A stretch of DNA of 64,000 bases from Acidimicrobiales bacterium (GCA_018401565.1 JAGYKS010000024.1:124001-188000); one strand, 5' to 3'. Counted from the stretch's first letter, positions 40,436 through 50,280 are shown. The notes: generated by a model from the sequence alone, not told the origin. Program-made: numbers and translations.

Positions 40436-41123
40436 ATGGGGTCATTGGTGACATGGTCAGACAACGGGCATGAATCGTCGGGCTATCTGTCGGTGCCGGC
40501 GTCGGGACGAGGGCCCGGGGTGGTTGTGATCCAGGAATGGTGGGGTCTGGTTCCCCACATCCGTGACGTGTGCGACCGATTCGCCGCCGAGGGATTCGTG
40601 GCCCTGGCTCCCGACCTGTACGACGGCCACACCACTGCCGAGCCCGACGAGGCCGGCAAGCTCATGATGACCATGAATCTGGGGGCGGCGATGGACCGCG
40701 TCGGTGGGGCAGCGGACATGCTGCTGGCGCACGACGCCGTCACGTCGGACCTGGTGGGGGTGACCGGGTTTTGCATGGGTGGGGGGCTGGCGATGTTGAC
40801 AGCATGTCGCCGACCTGACGCCGTGGGCGCCTGCGTGACGTTCTACGGGGTGATTCCGTGGCCTGACGCCGAGCCCGGCTGGTCGACGCTGTCAGCTCCG
40901 GTATTGGGCCACTTCGCCGCCGGTGACGATTCCTTCCCGCCGGCCAAGGTGGACGAACTGCGCCAGCGTCTCACGGCGCTGGGCAAAGATGTCACCTTCA
41001 CGGTGCATCCCGGGGTGGACCACGCCTTTTTCAACGACGACCGCCCCGAGGTGTACGACGAAGCCACCGCCACGCGCCACATGGGCCGAGACGCTCGCGT
41101 TCCTGCGCCACAACCTCAGCTGA
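40436..41123 (+). CDS. Dienelactone hydrolase family protein (frame break near 3' end)
   Basis: Alpha/beta hydrolase of about 229 residues. Seen: VVVIQEWWGLVPHIRDVCDRFAAEGFVALAPDLY (with the Glu of EWWG that holds the nucleophile in check), GVTGFCMGGG (Cys nucleophile), HFAAGDDSFPP (Asp) and HPGVDHAFFND (His). The given frame runs on to 41203, but dropping one C in the CGCC at about 41087 gives the expected RTWAETLAFLRHNLS end at 41123. It hydrolyses lactones or similar esters. Substrate unknown. Confidence 0.85.
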
Positions 41124-41159
41124 AAGTTTCCGGCTGGAACATGGTTTCAGCCGGGGTGT

Positions 41160-42771
41160 TCAGTCCTGGGCCTTGGCCTGTTCCACCATCTTGCGGACGA
41201 TGACCTTGAGGCACAGGGTCTCGTCGGCGCCTTCGAAGATGGACAGCACCCGGGCATCCACGAAGTACCGGCTCACGGCGTACTCCTCGGCGTAGCCGAA
41301 GCCGCCGTGGATCTGCATGGCCTCGCGGGTCACCCACTCGGCGGCCTTGCACACGTAGGCCTTGATCATCGACGCCTCGAGCTGGCCCTGGCCGGCGCCC
41401 ATGAGGGCTGCCACCCGGTAGCTGGACTGGCGGGCAGGCCTGAATGATGACCGCCATGCGGCCCAGCTTGGCCTGGGTGAGCTGATAATCGGCGATGGCA
41501 TGGCCGAACACCACCCGGTCCTCGGCGTACTGGCGGGCGTCTTCGTAGGCGGCCTGCATGAGTCCCACGGCGCGGGCTGCGGTCTGCAGACGGCCGTTTT
41601 CGAAACCGGCCATCTGGTAGTAGAAGCCCTTGCCCAGGCCACCCTCGGTGCCGATGAGGTTGTCGGCCGACACCCACCAGTTGTCCAGGGCGATCTCGTA
41701 GGAATGCATGCCCCGATAGCCGATGGTGTCGATGGGGCGACCTTCCATGGTGCCTCCACCCGGAGCGCCGTCAACGGCCTCCTGGACGTGTTCGAAGCCG
41801 TGGCCATCAGACGTCGGCTTCGGCACCAAAAACAGGCTCAGGCCCCGATGGCCCAGGGTCTTGTCGGGGTTGGTGCGCGCCAGCAGCAACAGCACGTTGG
41901 CCTTGGCCCCAAACGTGCACCACGTCTTCACACCGTTGATCACGTAGCCCGAACCGTCCTCGGTGGCCGTGGCGGTCACCTTGACGCCGGCCACGTCCGA
42001 TCCGTAGTCGGGTTCGGTGACCGCAACTGCGCCCATCACCTCGGCGGTGGCCAGCTTCGGCAGCCAGTACTCGCGCTGGGCCTCGGTGCCACCGGCCACC
42101 AGGGCCCGGGTCAGGATCTCGGGCCGGGTGATGAGTGAACCACCCACGCACAGCGACCCACGGGCCAGTTCCTCGGTGGCCACCACCATGGCCAGATACT
42201 CACCCTCACCACCCGACGAGAAACCGCCGTACTCCTCGGGTACCGACAGCCCGAACCCACCCATGTCGACCAGCCCGGTGATGACCTCATCGGGGATGTC
42301 GAGATTGTGGCGGTGGACGTCGTCGGCGACGGGGCGGATGCGCTCGTCGGCGAAGCGGCGGAAGGTGTCCTGCACCATTTCGTAGTCGTCGTCGAGATGG
42401 CGGGGCCCGGGCTGGTTGGCCAGGCTGGCCAGAAACGCCGGGTCACGGAACGTGGCGGTGAAGTCCCGGGCGTCATCAAGAGCATCGGGTTCGATGCCCC
42501 ACTGCGATTCACGCCCGTACAGCTTGCCGACCAGTTCGCCCACGGCGTCGGCCACGAACGCGCAGGCGATGGCGGCCTCGGTGTCGCCCTTGGTGCCGTA
42601 GGGCAGCAGGGCCCGGCACGTCTCCACTGCCGCAGCAGCGTGGGCCAGGTCGTAGGCAATCACCTGGTTGGCGTCGATGGACTCACTGGCCAGCTTGGTC
42701 GTCGCAATCTCCACCACGCTGTGGGCGAGGTCGATCACCTTGGCTGCCTGCTCGAGGTCGGGAGTGGTCAT
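41160..42771 (-). CDS. Acyl-CoA dehydrogenase with N-terminal extension (one frame break)
   Basis: About 537 residues. An N-terminal helical extension (about 1-115) precedes the ACAD fold: RRFADERIRPVADDVHR, VPEEYGGFSSGGEGEY, AVTEPDYGSDVAGVKVTAT (FAD site), INGVKTWCTFGAKAN, GRLQTAARAVGLMQAAYEDARQYAEDRVVFGHAIADYQLTQAKLGRM, and MQIHGGFGYAEEYAVSRYFVDARVLSIFEGADET. The frame breaks at about 41430, where removing one T gives QAARQSSYRVAALMG. ATG 42771. It oxidises an acyl-CoA, with chain type undetermined. Divergent from the MaoC gene. Confidence 0.9.
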
Positions 42772-42853
42772 GTCGTCAAGATTACCGATCGGCGCTGGAT
42801 CTGGTCGCATCGGGCGTGCGGGTCCCACTGATCCCCGGTCGCCACATTGGTCC

Positions 42854-42910
42854 CGCCTTGGTCTCGCCTTGGTCCTCGCCTTGGTCGTCGCCCTGGTCGC
42901 GCCTTGGCCG
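42854..42910. repeat. Degenerate 11-12-bp tandem repeat upstream of the MaoC gene
   Basis: Five imperfect copies of CGCC(T/C)TGGTC(N) between the divergent acyl-CoA dehydrogenase and MaoC starts. The surrounding 222-base gap (42772-42993) holds no other recognisable feature. Confidence 0.65.
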
Positions 42911-42993
42911 GGGCGGGCCTGCTGCGCCTAGCGTGTGGCCATCTTGAGCCCTTGCGCCGCGACGTGCGGCCAGCTGACCACCCGAGGTGAACT

Positions 42994-43506
42994 GTGACCG
43001 TCAACGACCGCCCCTTCGGCCGCCATTACGAGGATTTCGAGATCGGCGATGTGTACCGCCATTGGCCCGGCAAGACCATCACCGAGGCCGACGACCACCT
43101 GTTTTGCATGATCACCATGAACCACCATCCGTTGCACTCCAACGTGTGGTTCGCAGAAAACGAGACCGTGCACGGCAAGAACGTGGTGGTGGGCAACCTT
43201 GTGTACTCGCTGGTGTTGGGCATGAGCGTTCCCGACGTGTCGGGTTCGGCAGTGGCCAACCTTGAGATCGAGACGCTCAAGCACGCCAAGCCCACCTTCC
43301 ACGGCGACACCATCTACGCCGTCACCAAGGTGCTGGACAAGTCCGAGACCTCCGACGGCAAGCGGGGCATCGTGACCGTGGAGACCAAGGGCATCAACCA
43401 GCGCAGCGAAGAGGTCTGCTACTTCCGGCGCCGGGTGATGGTGTGGAAGCGGGAGTTCGCCCCCACCCGTGGCTACCCGTATGCCGACGACGTCTTCACC
43501 GACTGA
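42994..43506 (+). CDS. MaoC-like (R)-specific hydratase
   Basis: 170-residue hot-dog-fold protein. Seen: GRHYEDFEIGDVYRHWPGKTITEADDHLFCMITMNHHPLHSN, which contains the hydratase-type catalytic Asp and His, then VVVGNLVYSLVLGMSV and HGDTIYAVTKVLDKSET. This form resembles mesaconyl-CoA or enoyl-CoA hydratases in actinobacterial acyl-CoA pathways. GTG start. It is adjacent to the divergent acyl-CoA dehydrogenase, a plausible pathway partner. Confidence 0.87.
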   Translation: MTVNDRPFGRHYEDFEIGDVYRHWPGKTITEADDHLFCMITMNHHPLHSNVWFAENETVHGKNVVVGNLVYSLVLGMSVPDVSGSAVANLEIETLKHAKPTFHGDTIYAVTKVLDKSETSDGKRGIVTVETKGINQRSEEVCYFRRRVMVWKREFAPTRGYPYADDVFTD

Positions 43507-43538
43507 TCCTCCCGCTGCCCACTGACCCTCCAACCCCA

Positions 43539-44423
43539 GTGGCACCCACCACAGCTGACCTGCCCCGGGCAGCATCGCGGGCGCTGGCCCGGTGGGCCCC
43601 GGCCAACCACCGCCAGCTTCCGTGGAGGCTGACCCGCGATCCCTGGGGTGTGTTGGTCAGCGAGGTGATGCTGCAACAGACCCAGGTGGACCGGGTGGCG
43701 CCGCGCTGGCAGCAGTTCATGGGTGTGTTCCCCACTCCGGCGGCCGCCGCCGTCGCTGGGGTAGCCGCCGTGGTCGACCAGTGGGCCGGCCTCGGCTACA
43801 ACCGCCGGGCAGTGGCGCTGCACCGTGCGGCAGTGGTGTGTGTGGACGAACACGACGGCCGCCTCCCCGACGATCTCGCCGGGCTGCTGGCGTTGCCCGG
43901 CGTTGGCCCCTACACGGCTCGCGCCGTGCTGGCCTTCGCCTTTGAACGTGACGTGGGTGTGGTGGACACCAATGTGGGTCGGGTCCTGGCCCGCACCGCC
44001 GGTCGGCGCCTGCGCCCAGCCGAGGCCCAGGCGGCCGCCGACGCCGCAGTGCCAGCGGGTCAGGGTTGGGCCCACAACCAGGCCATGCTCGATCTCGGCG
44101 CCCAGGTGTGCGGCGCCCGGGTGGCGCGTTGTGATGGCTGCCCGATCAGGCGCTGGTGCGCATGGCAAGGAGGACCGGGCACGGACCCGGCCACCGGGTC
44201 GGCCGGGGTGACCACCCGCCAGTCCCGGTTCGCGGGGTCTGACCGGCAGGGACGCGGGCGTCTGGTCGACGCCCTGCGGTCGGCCGGTCACGTGGGGGCC
44301 GAACACCTGGCCGAGGTTGCCGGCTGGCCCCACGATTGCGAGCGTGCCATCACGGTGGCAGCCACGCTCGTGGCCGACGGATTGGCGCTGCCCGATGGCA
44401 GCGGTGGCCTCAAGCGACCGTGA
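43539..44423 (+). CDS. mutY: A/G-specific adenine glycosylase MutY
   Basis: Removes adenine mispaired with 8-oxoguanine. 294 residues from GTG 43539. Seen: LPWRLTRDPWGVLVSEVMLQQTQVDRV with the catalytic Glu, LPGVGPYTARAVLAFAF (helix-hairpin-helix), VVDTNVGRVLAR with the catalytic Asp, and the Fe-S cluster Cys set C-x6-C-x2-C-x5-C (CGARVARCDGCPIRRWC). The C-terminal NUDIX-like domain of E. coli MutY is absent, as in many actinobacterial forms. A short Arg-rich and wing-like tail follows. Confidence 0.93.
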   Translation: MAPTTADLPRAASRALARWAPANHRQLPWRLTRDPWGVLVSEVMLQQTQVDRVAPRWQQFMGVFPTPAAAAVAGVAAVVDQWAGLGYNRRAVALHRAAVVCVDEHDGRLPDDLAGLLALPGVGPYTARAVLAFAFERDVGVVDTNVGRVLARTAGRRLRPAEAQAAADAAVPAGQGWAHNQAMLDLGAQVCGARVARCDGCPIRRWCAWQGGPGTDPATGSAGVTTRQSRFAGSDRQGRGRLVDALRSAGHVGAEHLAEVAGWPHDCERAITVAATLVADGLALPDGSGGLKRP

Positions 44424-44444
44424 CCACCGGGTGCCCGGTGCGGG

Positions 44445-45333
44445 TCAGCCGGCCAAAAAGTCGACGACCAGTTGGTTCACCACCGCCGGCCTCTCAAGCT
44501 GCAGGAAGTGACCGGCGTCGGGCACCACGTCAACACGCGACCCCTGTGCTGGCAGGGCGGCAGCGGCTGCGGCCACCATCTCCACACCCAGGCATCCGTC
44601 GTTGGCTCCATGCAGGTACAGCGTCGGCTGCGGTGTGGGCAACTGGGTGGCGGCCTGGGCGTCGGCGTAGGTGTCGAGATGTTTCGTGGGGTCAAACATG
44701 GCCCGGTAGTAGCCCACGGCGGCAGCCAGATTGACCGGGTCGCCAAGGGCAGCGGCCACGGCGGCGACGTCGGTGGTGGCGTCGTAGCCCGGCGACCAGT
44801 CGGCCCACAGGTCGGCGATGAAGGCGAAGTCGTCGGTTGGCACCACCATCTCGGGTAGTCCCGCCATCTGGAAAAACCAGATGTACCAGCTGCGCTTGAC
44901 CTGGGTCGGGCTGAGCATGCCGCCCATCAGGGCCGCAGCCGGGGGTACGGCCATGGCCACCACCCGGCGCCAACGCTGCGGGGCCAACGGCGGCCCCGTA
45001 GGTGGCGAACGCTCCCCAATCGTGGCCAATGATCACCGCATCGGCGTCGCCCCCGAGGGCTTCGTGCAGCGCCACGGCGTCGGCGGCCAGAGCCCCGGTC
45101 TGGTAGGCGCCGTCAGACGGCACCGCAGTGGGGGCGTAGCCACGCATCCACGGAGCCACAGCGCGATAGCCGGCGTCAGCCAGCGCTGGCATGAGGTGTC
45201 GCCACGTGGCGGCGGTGTCGGGGAAGCCATGCAGGCACAGGGCCAGTGGGCCCTCACCCATGGACAGGCATGCGAAGTCCACGCCGTTGGCCGTCACGGT
45301 GAGCTGCGAGGGAGCAGGGGAGTTTGACGTCAT
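44445..45333 (-). CDS. Alpha/beta hydrolase, epoxide-hydrolase/haloalkane-dehalogenase-like (one frame break)
   Basis: About 296 residues. Seen: LALCLHGFPDTAATWRHLMPALADAGYRAVAPWMRGYAPT (oxyanion HGFP), VIIGHDWGAFATYGAA with Asp as nucleophile as in epoxide hydrolases, then a cap domain, LYLHGANDGCLG (acid) and VPDAGHFLQLERPAVVNQLVVDFL (catalytic His). The frame breaks at about 44990 in the G/C-rich region after YGAAV. ATG 45333. Substrate unknown. Convergent with mutY. Confidence 0.86.
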
Positions 45334-45439
45334 GTTCAGACCCTACGCCCCGCGACCCCGGCGGATCTGGTGTGGCTGACGTCACGTACCTCAACGGCCC
45401 GACTGCGGAATCGGTGGGCTAGTTTCGAAAGGTCGTCTA

Positions 45440-46320
45440 GTGGGGGTTGCCTGCGTGAACATCGGGTTCTACGGAGTACGGGGGTCCACCCCGTGTGCCA
45501 GTGACGCCAACCGCCGTTACGGCGGCAACACGGCATGCGTGGTGTTGGAACAGCCCGGGTGCGAGCCCATCATTCTGGATCTCGGCACCGGTCTGCGCCT
45601 GTACGGCGAGGACCTCATCGCCGCCGGTCGTCCGGCGTTCAGGGGCCACGCCCTGGTGACCCACATGCACTGGGATCACGTGCAGGGCCTGCCGTTTTTC
45701 AAGCCGTTGCTCACCGACGGCTCCCGCCTCGATGTGTGGGGTCCGGCAGCTGACGGCTTGTCGCTGCGTGCCGCCTTCGACCGGTTCATGGTGCCGCCGT
45801 TCTTCCCGGTCACCATCGCCGACCTTCCCGCCGACATCGGGTTCCACGACCTGCAGGAGGGCTCGTCGCGTATCGGCGACGCCGACGTGGTGACCATGGC
45901 CGTTCCCCACATCGGAGCGACGTTCGGGTACCGGGTGCAGTTCGGTGACGGGCCGTCGGTGGCGTACCTGCCCGACCACCAGCAGCCCACCGACGACTCA
46001 TCCGCGGTGGCCCCGGGGTGATCGAACTGTGTCGGGGGGCCGATGTGCTCATCCACGACGCCCAGTTCACCCCCGAGGAGTTCGCCGTCAAGGCCAACTG
46101 GGGCCATTGCACCGTCGACTACGCCGTGACCGTGGCTGCAGCAGCGGGTGTGGGTCGTCTGGTGCTGTTTCACCATGATCCCTCGCACGACGACGCCACC
46201 CTCGATGCGCTTGCCGACCAGGCCCGCAACCACCCCGCCGCCGCTGACCTCGACGAGGTCATCTGCGCCCACGAGGGCCTCACCATCAGCCTGCAGCCCG
46301 GCGCGCTACGGTCTCGGTGA
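45440..46320 (+). CDS. Metallo-beta-lactamase-fold hydrolase (one frame break)
   Basis: About 293 residues, resembling cyclic phosphodiesterase/RNase Z-like MBL proteins. Seen: FYGVRGSTPCASDANRRYGGNTACV, ILDLGTGLRLYGEDL, VTHMHWDHVQGLPFF (HxHxDH metal motif), VPHIGATFGYRVQ, YLPDH, and after the break ADVLIHDAQFTPEE, GHCTVDYAVTVA, VLFHHDPSHDD. The frame breaks at about 46017, and one more G in the G4 run restores it. AAAGG is seven bases before GTG 45440. A second GTG is at 45455. Substrate unknown. Confidence 0.86.
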
Positions 46321-46338
46321 CCAGCCCGGGAGGCACCC

Positions 46339-46839
46339 GTGAGTGACATCGCAGACTCCAGCGGATCAGTTGACGCCGCCAAGTACCGACAGGTTCTGGG
46401 CCATTTCCCCACCGGGGTGTGTGTGATCACGGCCATGGATGCCGGCACGCCCGCCGGGCTGGCTGTGGGGTCGTTCGCCTCGGTGTCACTGGATCCGGCG
46501 TTGGTGCTGTTCTGCACCTCCAACACGTCGTCCACCCTGGCCCGCATCTCGGCGTCCGGGAAGTTCTGTGTGAATGTCCTCGGTGAGGACCAGGAGGACA
46601 TCTGCCGGGTGTTCGCCAGCCGCTCAGACGACAAGTTCGCCGGTTTGGGCTGGAAACCGTCGGCCAACCACGCCCCCCGCATCGACGGCTGCCTGGCGTG
46701 GGTTGACTGCGACCTGCACCAGTCGGTTGATGGCGGCGACCACACCATCGTGATCGGGGCGGTGACCGACCTCGGGATGCAGCACGAGGGTGGTCCGCTG
46801 TTGTTCTACCGGGGTGGCTACGGCCGCTTCGCCGTCTGA
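46339..46839 (+). CDS. Flavin reductase domain protein
   Basis: 166 residues, FMN-binding split barrel. Seen: YRQVLGHFPTGVCVITAMDAGTPAGLAVGSFASVSLDPALVLFCTSNTSSTLARI, KFCVNVLGEDQEDICRVFASRSDDKFAGLGW, and CDLHQSVDGGDHTIVIGAVTDL with the conserved GDH. It reduces flavin with NAD(P)H, usually for a partner monooxygenase. Partner not evident. GTG start. It follows the MBL gene by 18 bases and precedes the carbonic-anhydrase gene by three, suggesting one operon. Confidence 0.88.
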   Translation: MSDIADSSGSVDAAKYRQVLGHFPTGVCVITAMDAGTPAGLAVGSFASVSLDPALVLFCTSNTSSTLARISASGKFCVNVLGEDQEDICRVFASRSDDKFAGLGWKPSANHAPRIDGCLAWVDCDLHQSVDGGDHTIVIGAVTDLGMQHEGGPLLFYRGGYGRFAV

Positions 46840-46842
46840 CCG

Positions 46843-47361
46843 GTGCCCATCTACGCCCTCGACGGGGCCGAACCCACCATCGACCCCACTGCCTACGTGC
46901 ACCCCGACGCCGTCATCATTGGTGACGTCCGGCTCGGCCCGCAGGCATCGGTGTGGCCCGGAGCGGTGCTTCGGGGCGACGAGAGCCACATCTCGGTGGG
47001 GGCTCGCACCTCCATTCAGGACGGCAGCGTGTTGCACTGCACCCACGACCTGCCCACCGTCATCGGCGATGACTGTGTGGTGGGCCACATCGTGCACCTT
47101 GAGGGGTGCACCATCGAAGACGGCGCCCTGGTGGGTAACGGGTCGGTGGTGTTGCACCGGGCGGTGGTGGGCACCGGCGCCCTGGTGGGATCAAACGCCG
47201 TCGTCACCAACGACACCGTGGTGCCGCCTGGCGCAATGGCGCTGGGTGTCCCGGCCAAGATCTTCCCCGACCGTTCCCATCCCGGGATCATCAAGCTCAC
47301 CGCCGAGATCTACGTGCAGCGCGCCGAGCGTTACCGCACCCACCTGCGGCGCATCGACTGA
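46843..47361 (+). CDS. Gamma-class carbonic anhydrase-like hexapeptide protein
   Basis: 172-residue left-handed beta-helix protein of the PaaY/CaiE/gamma-CA family. Seen: YVHPDAVIIGDVRLGPQASVWPGAVLRGDESHISVGARTSIQDGSVLHCTH, VVGHIVHLEGCTI, and GMVPPGA-type loop (VPPGAMALGVPAKIF). Three His (HCTHD, GHIVHLEGC) fit the zinc site at trimer interfaces. True carbonic anhydrase activity is not proven for all members. GTG start three bases after the flavin reductase stop. Confidence 0.88.
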   Translation: MPIYALDGAEPTIDPTAYVHPDAVIIGDVRLGPQASVWPGAVLRGDESHISVGARTSIQDGSVLHCTHDLPTVIGDDCVVGHIVHLEGCTIEDGALVGNGSVVLHRAVVGTGALVGSNAVVTNDTVVPPGAMALGVPAKIFPDRSHPGIIKLTAEIYVQRAERYRTHLRRID

Positions 47362-47447
47362 CGACCCGCCCACCCGGTCGCATGCGAACCGGTGACCGTG
47401 ATGGCGACCGAGGGATCGGTGATCGGGGGTCCGGTCAGCTGGGGGCC

Positions 47448-47485
47448 CGGTCAGCCAGTTGGAGGTCGGTCAGCCAGTTGGAGGT
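47448..47485. repeat. 19-bp perfect tandem duplication
   Basis: Bases 47448-47466 and 47467-47485 are identical (begin CGGTCAGCCAGTTGGAGGT) and end five bases before the stop of the convergent DUF2752 gene. Confidence 0.85.
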
Positions 47486-47489
47486 CCGG

Positions 47490-48062
47490 TCAAAACGTGT
47501 CGGAATGCAACCACGGTCCGGGGCCGAACCCGAGGTTGCGCACCACGCTGAACACCACCGCAATCACCAGCAGTGCCGGTGCCATCCATTTTCGGGTTGG
47601 CAACGACGGCAGCCGGACGCCCCATTGGGCCCCGAACCATTGGGCGGTGGCCCACAAGGCGAACGGGGCCAAAAGCACCACCAGCAGGTTCTGGCTTGCG
47701 GCCCGCATGATGTCGCCGCCCAACAGGGCGTGGGTGGCTCGCATGCCGCCGCACAGGGCGCAATCGACACCGGTGATCAACCGCAGTGGGCATTGGGGGT
47801 AGGCGCCCGAGGAGTTGGGATCGACCATGGCGGTGTACAGGCATGCCGACCCGAGAGCACCGGCAGCCACCAACGCAGTGATCTTGCTGGCGCGCGATGG
47901 CAGCACCGAACCGGCCGGCGGGGGAGGGGCTGGCGTTGCTGCCCGGAGGGCATCGGCTCCGGGTCCCGACGCCACCGGTTCCACCGGTGACGGCCCTTGC
48001 CCGGGCGTCGCCGGACCGCCGGTGGCCGAGGTGTGTCCCGTGGGAGCAGTCACGGCTTCCAT
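47490..48062 (-). CDS. DUF2752 membrane protein
   Basis: 190 residues. A Pro-rich N-terminus (about 1-50) is followed by three predicted membrane helices and the DUF2752 signature CPLRLITGVDCALCGGMRATHALLGGDIMRA with three conserved Cys, then a TM helix and a TRKWMAPALLVIAVVFSVVRNL helix. The function of the family is unknown. The stop falls just after a tandem repeat. Convergent with the carbonic-anhydrase gene. Confidence 0.85.
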   Translation of the reverse strand: MEAVTAPTGHTSATGGPATPGQGPSPVEPVASGPGADALRAATPAPPPPAGSVLPSRASKITALVAAGALGSACLYTAMVDPNSSGAYPQCPLRLITGVDCALCGGMRATHALLGGDIMRAASQNLLVVLLAPFALWATAQWFGAQWGVRLPSLPTRKWMAPALLVIAVVFSVVRNLGFGPGPWLHSDTF

Positions 48063-48094
48063 GATAGGCGTGTTGGTGGCGCTACGGTCGGGGG

Positions 48095-48547
48095 GTGGAC
48101 AAACGCCTCGTGATCGTTGACGCCGACCTGCTGGCAGGGTGGCGACGCCCCTCGGCCAGCCTGGCGCAGTTGCGCGAGGCCGTGGCAGCGCTCGAACAGC
48201 AGGAACCCGACGCCACGGTGGCCGTCATCGCCGACCCCGCACTCAAGTGGGCCCTGGATCCAAGCGATCAGGTCGACATCGAAAACGACATCGTCACCCG
48301 TTTCCTGCTGATGGCACCGGCCGGGTCCGAGGGTGGTCATGTGGGGTTCATCTCCCAGGTGGTGGCAGTGGCCTCGGCTGCGGGCTGGGACCCTGTGGTC
48401 GTCACGGCCCGGTCCATTCCCGGCGCCCGACTGGGCCGGCCCCACCGCGTCGACGGCACGTGGTCGTTTGATCTCGACGGTCCCCAGCCCACCATCATGG
48501 CGGCCGGTTCTTCGGTGCGTCGTCGTCGCAAGGGTCACGCCGCGTGA
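48095..48547 (+). CDS. PIN/NYN-like conserved hypothetical protein
   Basis: 150 residues with alternating strand-helix pattern: LVIVDADLLAGW at the N-terminus, TVAVIADPALKWAL, VDIENDIVTRFL, GFISQVVAVASAAGWDPVVVTAR, and a basic C-terminus (SVRRRRKGHA). Asp at the first strand end, a second Asp in IADP and the DIEND acids resemble the acidic cluster of PIN/NYN nuclease folds, but no full signature is visible. GTG start. Divergent from DUF2752. Treat function as unknown. Confidence 0.6.
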   Translation: MDKRLVIVDADLLAGWRRPSASLAQLREAVAALEQQEPDATVAVIADPALKWALDPSDQVDIENDIVTRFLLMAPAGSEGGHVGFISQVVAVASAAGWDPVVVTARSIPGARLGRPHRVDGTWSFDLDGPQPTIMAAGSSVRRRRKGHAA

Positions 48548-48610
48548 GTGCCGTCAGGTCCAACCCCGGTGCCAAAGGGCCCGGCAACCATGCCGATAGA
48601 ATGGAGTGCA

Positions 48611-49531
48611 ATGTCTGATTCGTCGACTGCTGCGCCAACCGATGCGTCCACCCTCGACATCGGGCGGTATGGGATCTGGACCTTCCAGCTGGATCTGGTG
48701 CCGGCCTCGCAATCCCAGGACGCAGCCGCAGAGATCGAGGAGATGGGTTTCGGTGCCGTGTGGGTGCCAGAGGCGGTGGGTCGAGAGGCGTTCACCAGCG
48801 CCGGCCTGTTGCTGGCGGGCACGAACACCATCACGGTGGCCACCGGCATCGCCTCCATCTGGGCACGTGACCCGATGGCGGCCTCGGCGGCGCACAAGAC
48901 CCTGAGTGAGGCCTACCCCGGTCGATTCCTGCTGGGGCTGGGCGTGAGTCACCAACCCATGGTTGACCACATTCGAGGCCATCACTACGACAAGCCGTTC
49001 ACGGCCATGTCCAACTATCTCGACGCCATGGACTCGTCGCTGTTCATGGCCGCTGAGCCCACCGTGGCCCCCCGGCGGGTTCTCGCTGCACTCAAGCCCC
49101 GGATGCTTCGTCTGGCCGCCGAGCGTGCCGACGGGGCCCACCCCTACTTTGTGCCACCCGAACACACCGCAGTGGCTCGCGCCGATCTGGGCGAGGGGCC
49201 GTTGCTGGCCGTGGAGCAGGCGGTGGTGTTCGAAACCGACCCGTCGGTGGCCCGTGACATCGCCCGGACCCACACCAGCATCTACACCGGTCTGCCCAAC
49301 TACTCGGGCAATCTCGAGCGTTTCGGCTTTGCCGCTGACGACTTCCTCGGTGCCGGTAGCGACCGTCTGGTTGACGCCATCGTGGCGTGGGGAACCATGG
49401 ACGACATCGTGGCCCGCATTCAGGCCCATCACGACGCCGGGGCCGACCACGTGTGCATACAGGTAGTAGCTGCCGATGGCAGGTCCGTGCCCACCGCGCA
49501 GTGGCGGGCGCTGGCCGACGCCCTGATGTGA
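48611..49531 (+). CDS. LLM-class F420-type oxidoreductase (TIGR03620-like)
   Basis: 306 residues. Seen: IGRYGIWTFQLDLVPASQSQDAAAEIEEMGFGAVWVPEAVGREAFTSAGLLLAGTNTITVATGIASIWARDPMAASAAHKTLSEAYPGRFLLGLGVSHQPMV, a block typical of F420-linked mycobacterial enzymes, and a C-terminal IVARIQAHHDAGADHVCIQVV. F420 use is inferred from the family. I chose ATG 48611 because GAATGGAG precedes it. The frame is open from 48548. Substrate unknown. Confidence 0.87.
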   Translation: MSDSSTAAPTDASTLDIGRYGIWTFQLDLVPASQSQDAAAEIEEMGFGAVWVPEAVGREAFTSAGLLLAGTNTITVATGIASIWARDPMAASAAHKTLSEAYPGRFLLGLGVSHQPMVDHIRGHHYDKPFTAMSNYLDAMDSSLFMAAEPTVAPRRVLAALKPRMLRLAAERADGAHPYFVPPEHTAVARADLGEGPLLAVEQAVVFETDPSVARDIARTHTSIYTGLPNYSGNLERFGFAADDFLGAGSDRLVDAIVAWGTMDDIVARIQAHHDAGADHVCIQVVAADGRSVPTAQWRALADALM

Positions 49532-49548
49532 TCGATCGGGACTGACCC

Positions 49549-49905
49549 ATGCCGATGCGAATGGATTGCAAACAGTTCGAGAGCCGGTCGTACGCCAACG
49601 GCGAGACGGTGCGAAAGTGCAATCTGGACCTGGCCCCCGAGGCTCCGTGGCGCTGCCCGTCGGACTGCCCATCGTTTGAGCGCCGCATGGCCGACGTGAA
49701 CTGGTCGTACGGGTCGCTGGTGGTGCCGCCCACGCCGCCCGAGCCCGAGGCCGAAGGCATCGCCGAACTGCTCGACAGCGCCGAGGACGTGATCAACGCC
49801 GCTGCTGCCGGGATCCTGGCCGACCTCGAAGCCGAGCGGGGACGGACCGGGCGGTGGCAGAACATGGTTGGCCGTCTGCGACGACGACCAAAAAACCAGA
49901 AGTGA
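49549..49905 (+). CDS. Small conserved Cys-containing protein
   Basis: 118 residues. The N-terminal third has CKQFESRSYANGETVRKCNLDLAPEAPWRCPSDCPSFERR with four Cys (about residues 7, 24, 36, 40), a probable zinc- or metal-binding knot. It is followed by a Pro-rich linker and an acidic helical segment, with a basic RLRRRPKNQK end. No known family was recognised, though the CPSDCPSF pattern looks like other actinobacterial hypotheticals. It lies 17 bases after the LLM gene, likely the same transcript. Confidence 0.65.
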   Translation: MPMRMDCKQFESRSYANGETVRKCNLDLAPEAPWRCPSDCPSFERRMADVNWSYGSLVVPPTPPEPEAEGIAELLDSAEDVINAAAAGILADLEAERGRTGRWQNMVGRLRRRPKNQK

Positions 49906-49959
49906 TCACCGGGGATGGCACCCGGGGTGGGTTGCCGTGGCGCTGGTACCGTTTTGGCC

Positions 49960-50280
49960 ATGGCCCCAGACGTCTCCGGACCCGATCACACCCCAGCAGA
50001 CACCCCCACCCCAGCTGACATCACTGAGCGCCTGGCGGCGGCCGGCCTCGTTGGGTGGACCCATGAACACGGGCGTCTGCGGCGGGAGTTCACCTTCGCC
50101 GACTTTTCTGAGGCGTGGGCGTTCATGAGCCGGGTGGCCTTGCTGGCTGAAGCCCGCAACCATCATCCGGATTGGTCCAACTCGTGGAATCGGGTGGTGA
50201 TTGAGCTGGTCAGCCACGACACCGGTGGCCTCACCGACCGTGATCTGGACCTCGCCGGGGCCATCGACGGCCTCACCTGA
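49960..50280 (+). CDS. 4a-hydroxytetrahydrobiopterin dehydratase (pterin-4a-carbinolamine dehydratase)
   Basis: 106 residues. Seen: [83 protein letters not shown], which contains the family HHPxW and THDxGGLT-type motifs with the catalytic His residues. It dehydrates the pterin carbinolamine formed by aromatic amino acid hydroxylases, or in bacteria may serve molybdopterin-linked roles. ATG 49960 chosen, with open frame from 49915. Confidence 0.88.
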   Translation: MAPDVSGPDHTPADTPTPADITERLAAAGLVGWTHEHGRLRREFTFADFSEAWAFMSRVALLAEARNHHPDWSNSWNRVVIELVSHDTGGLTDRDLDLAGAIDGLT

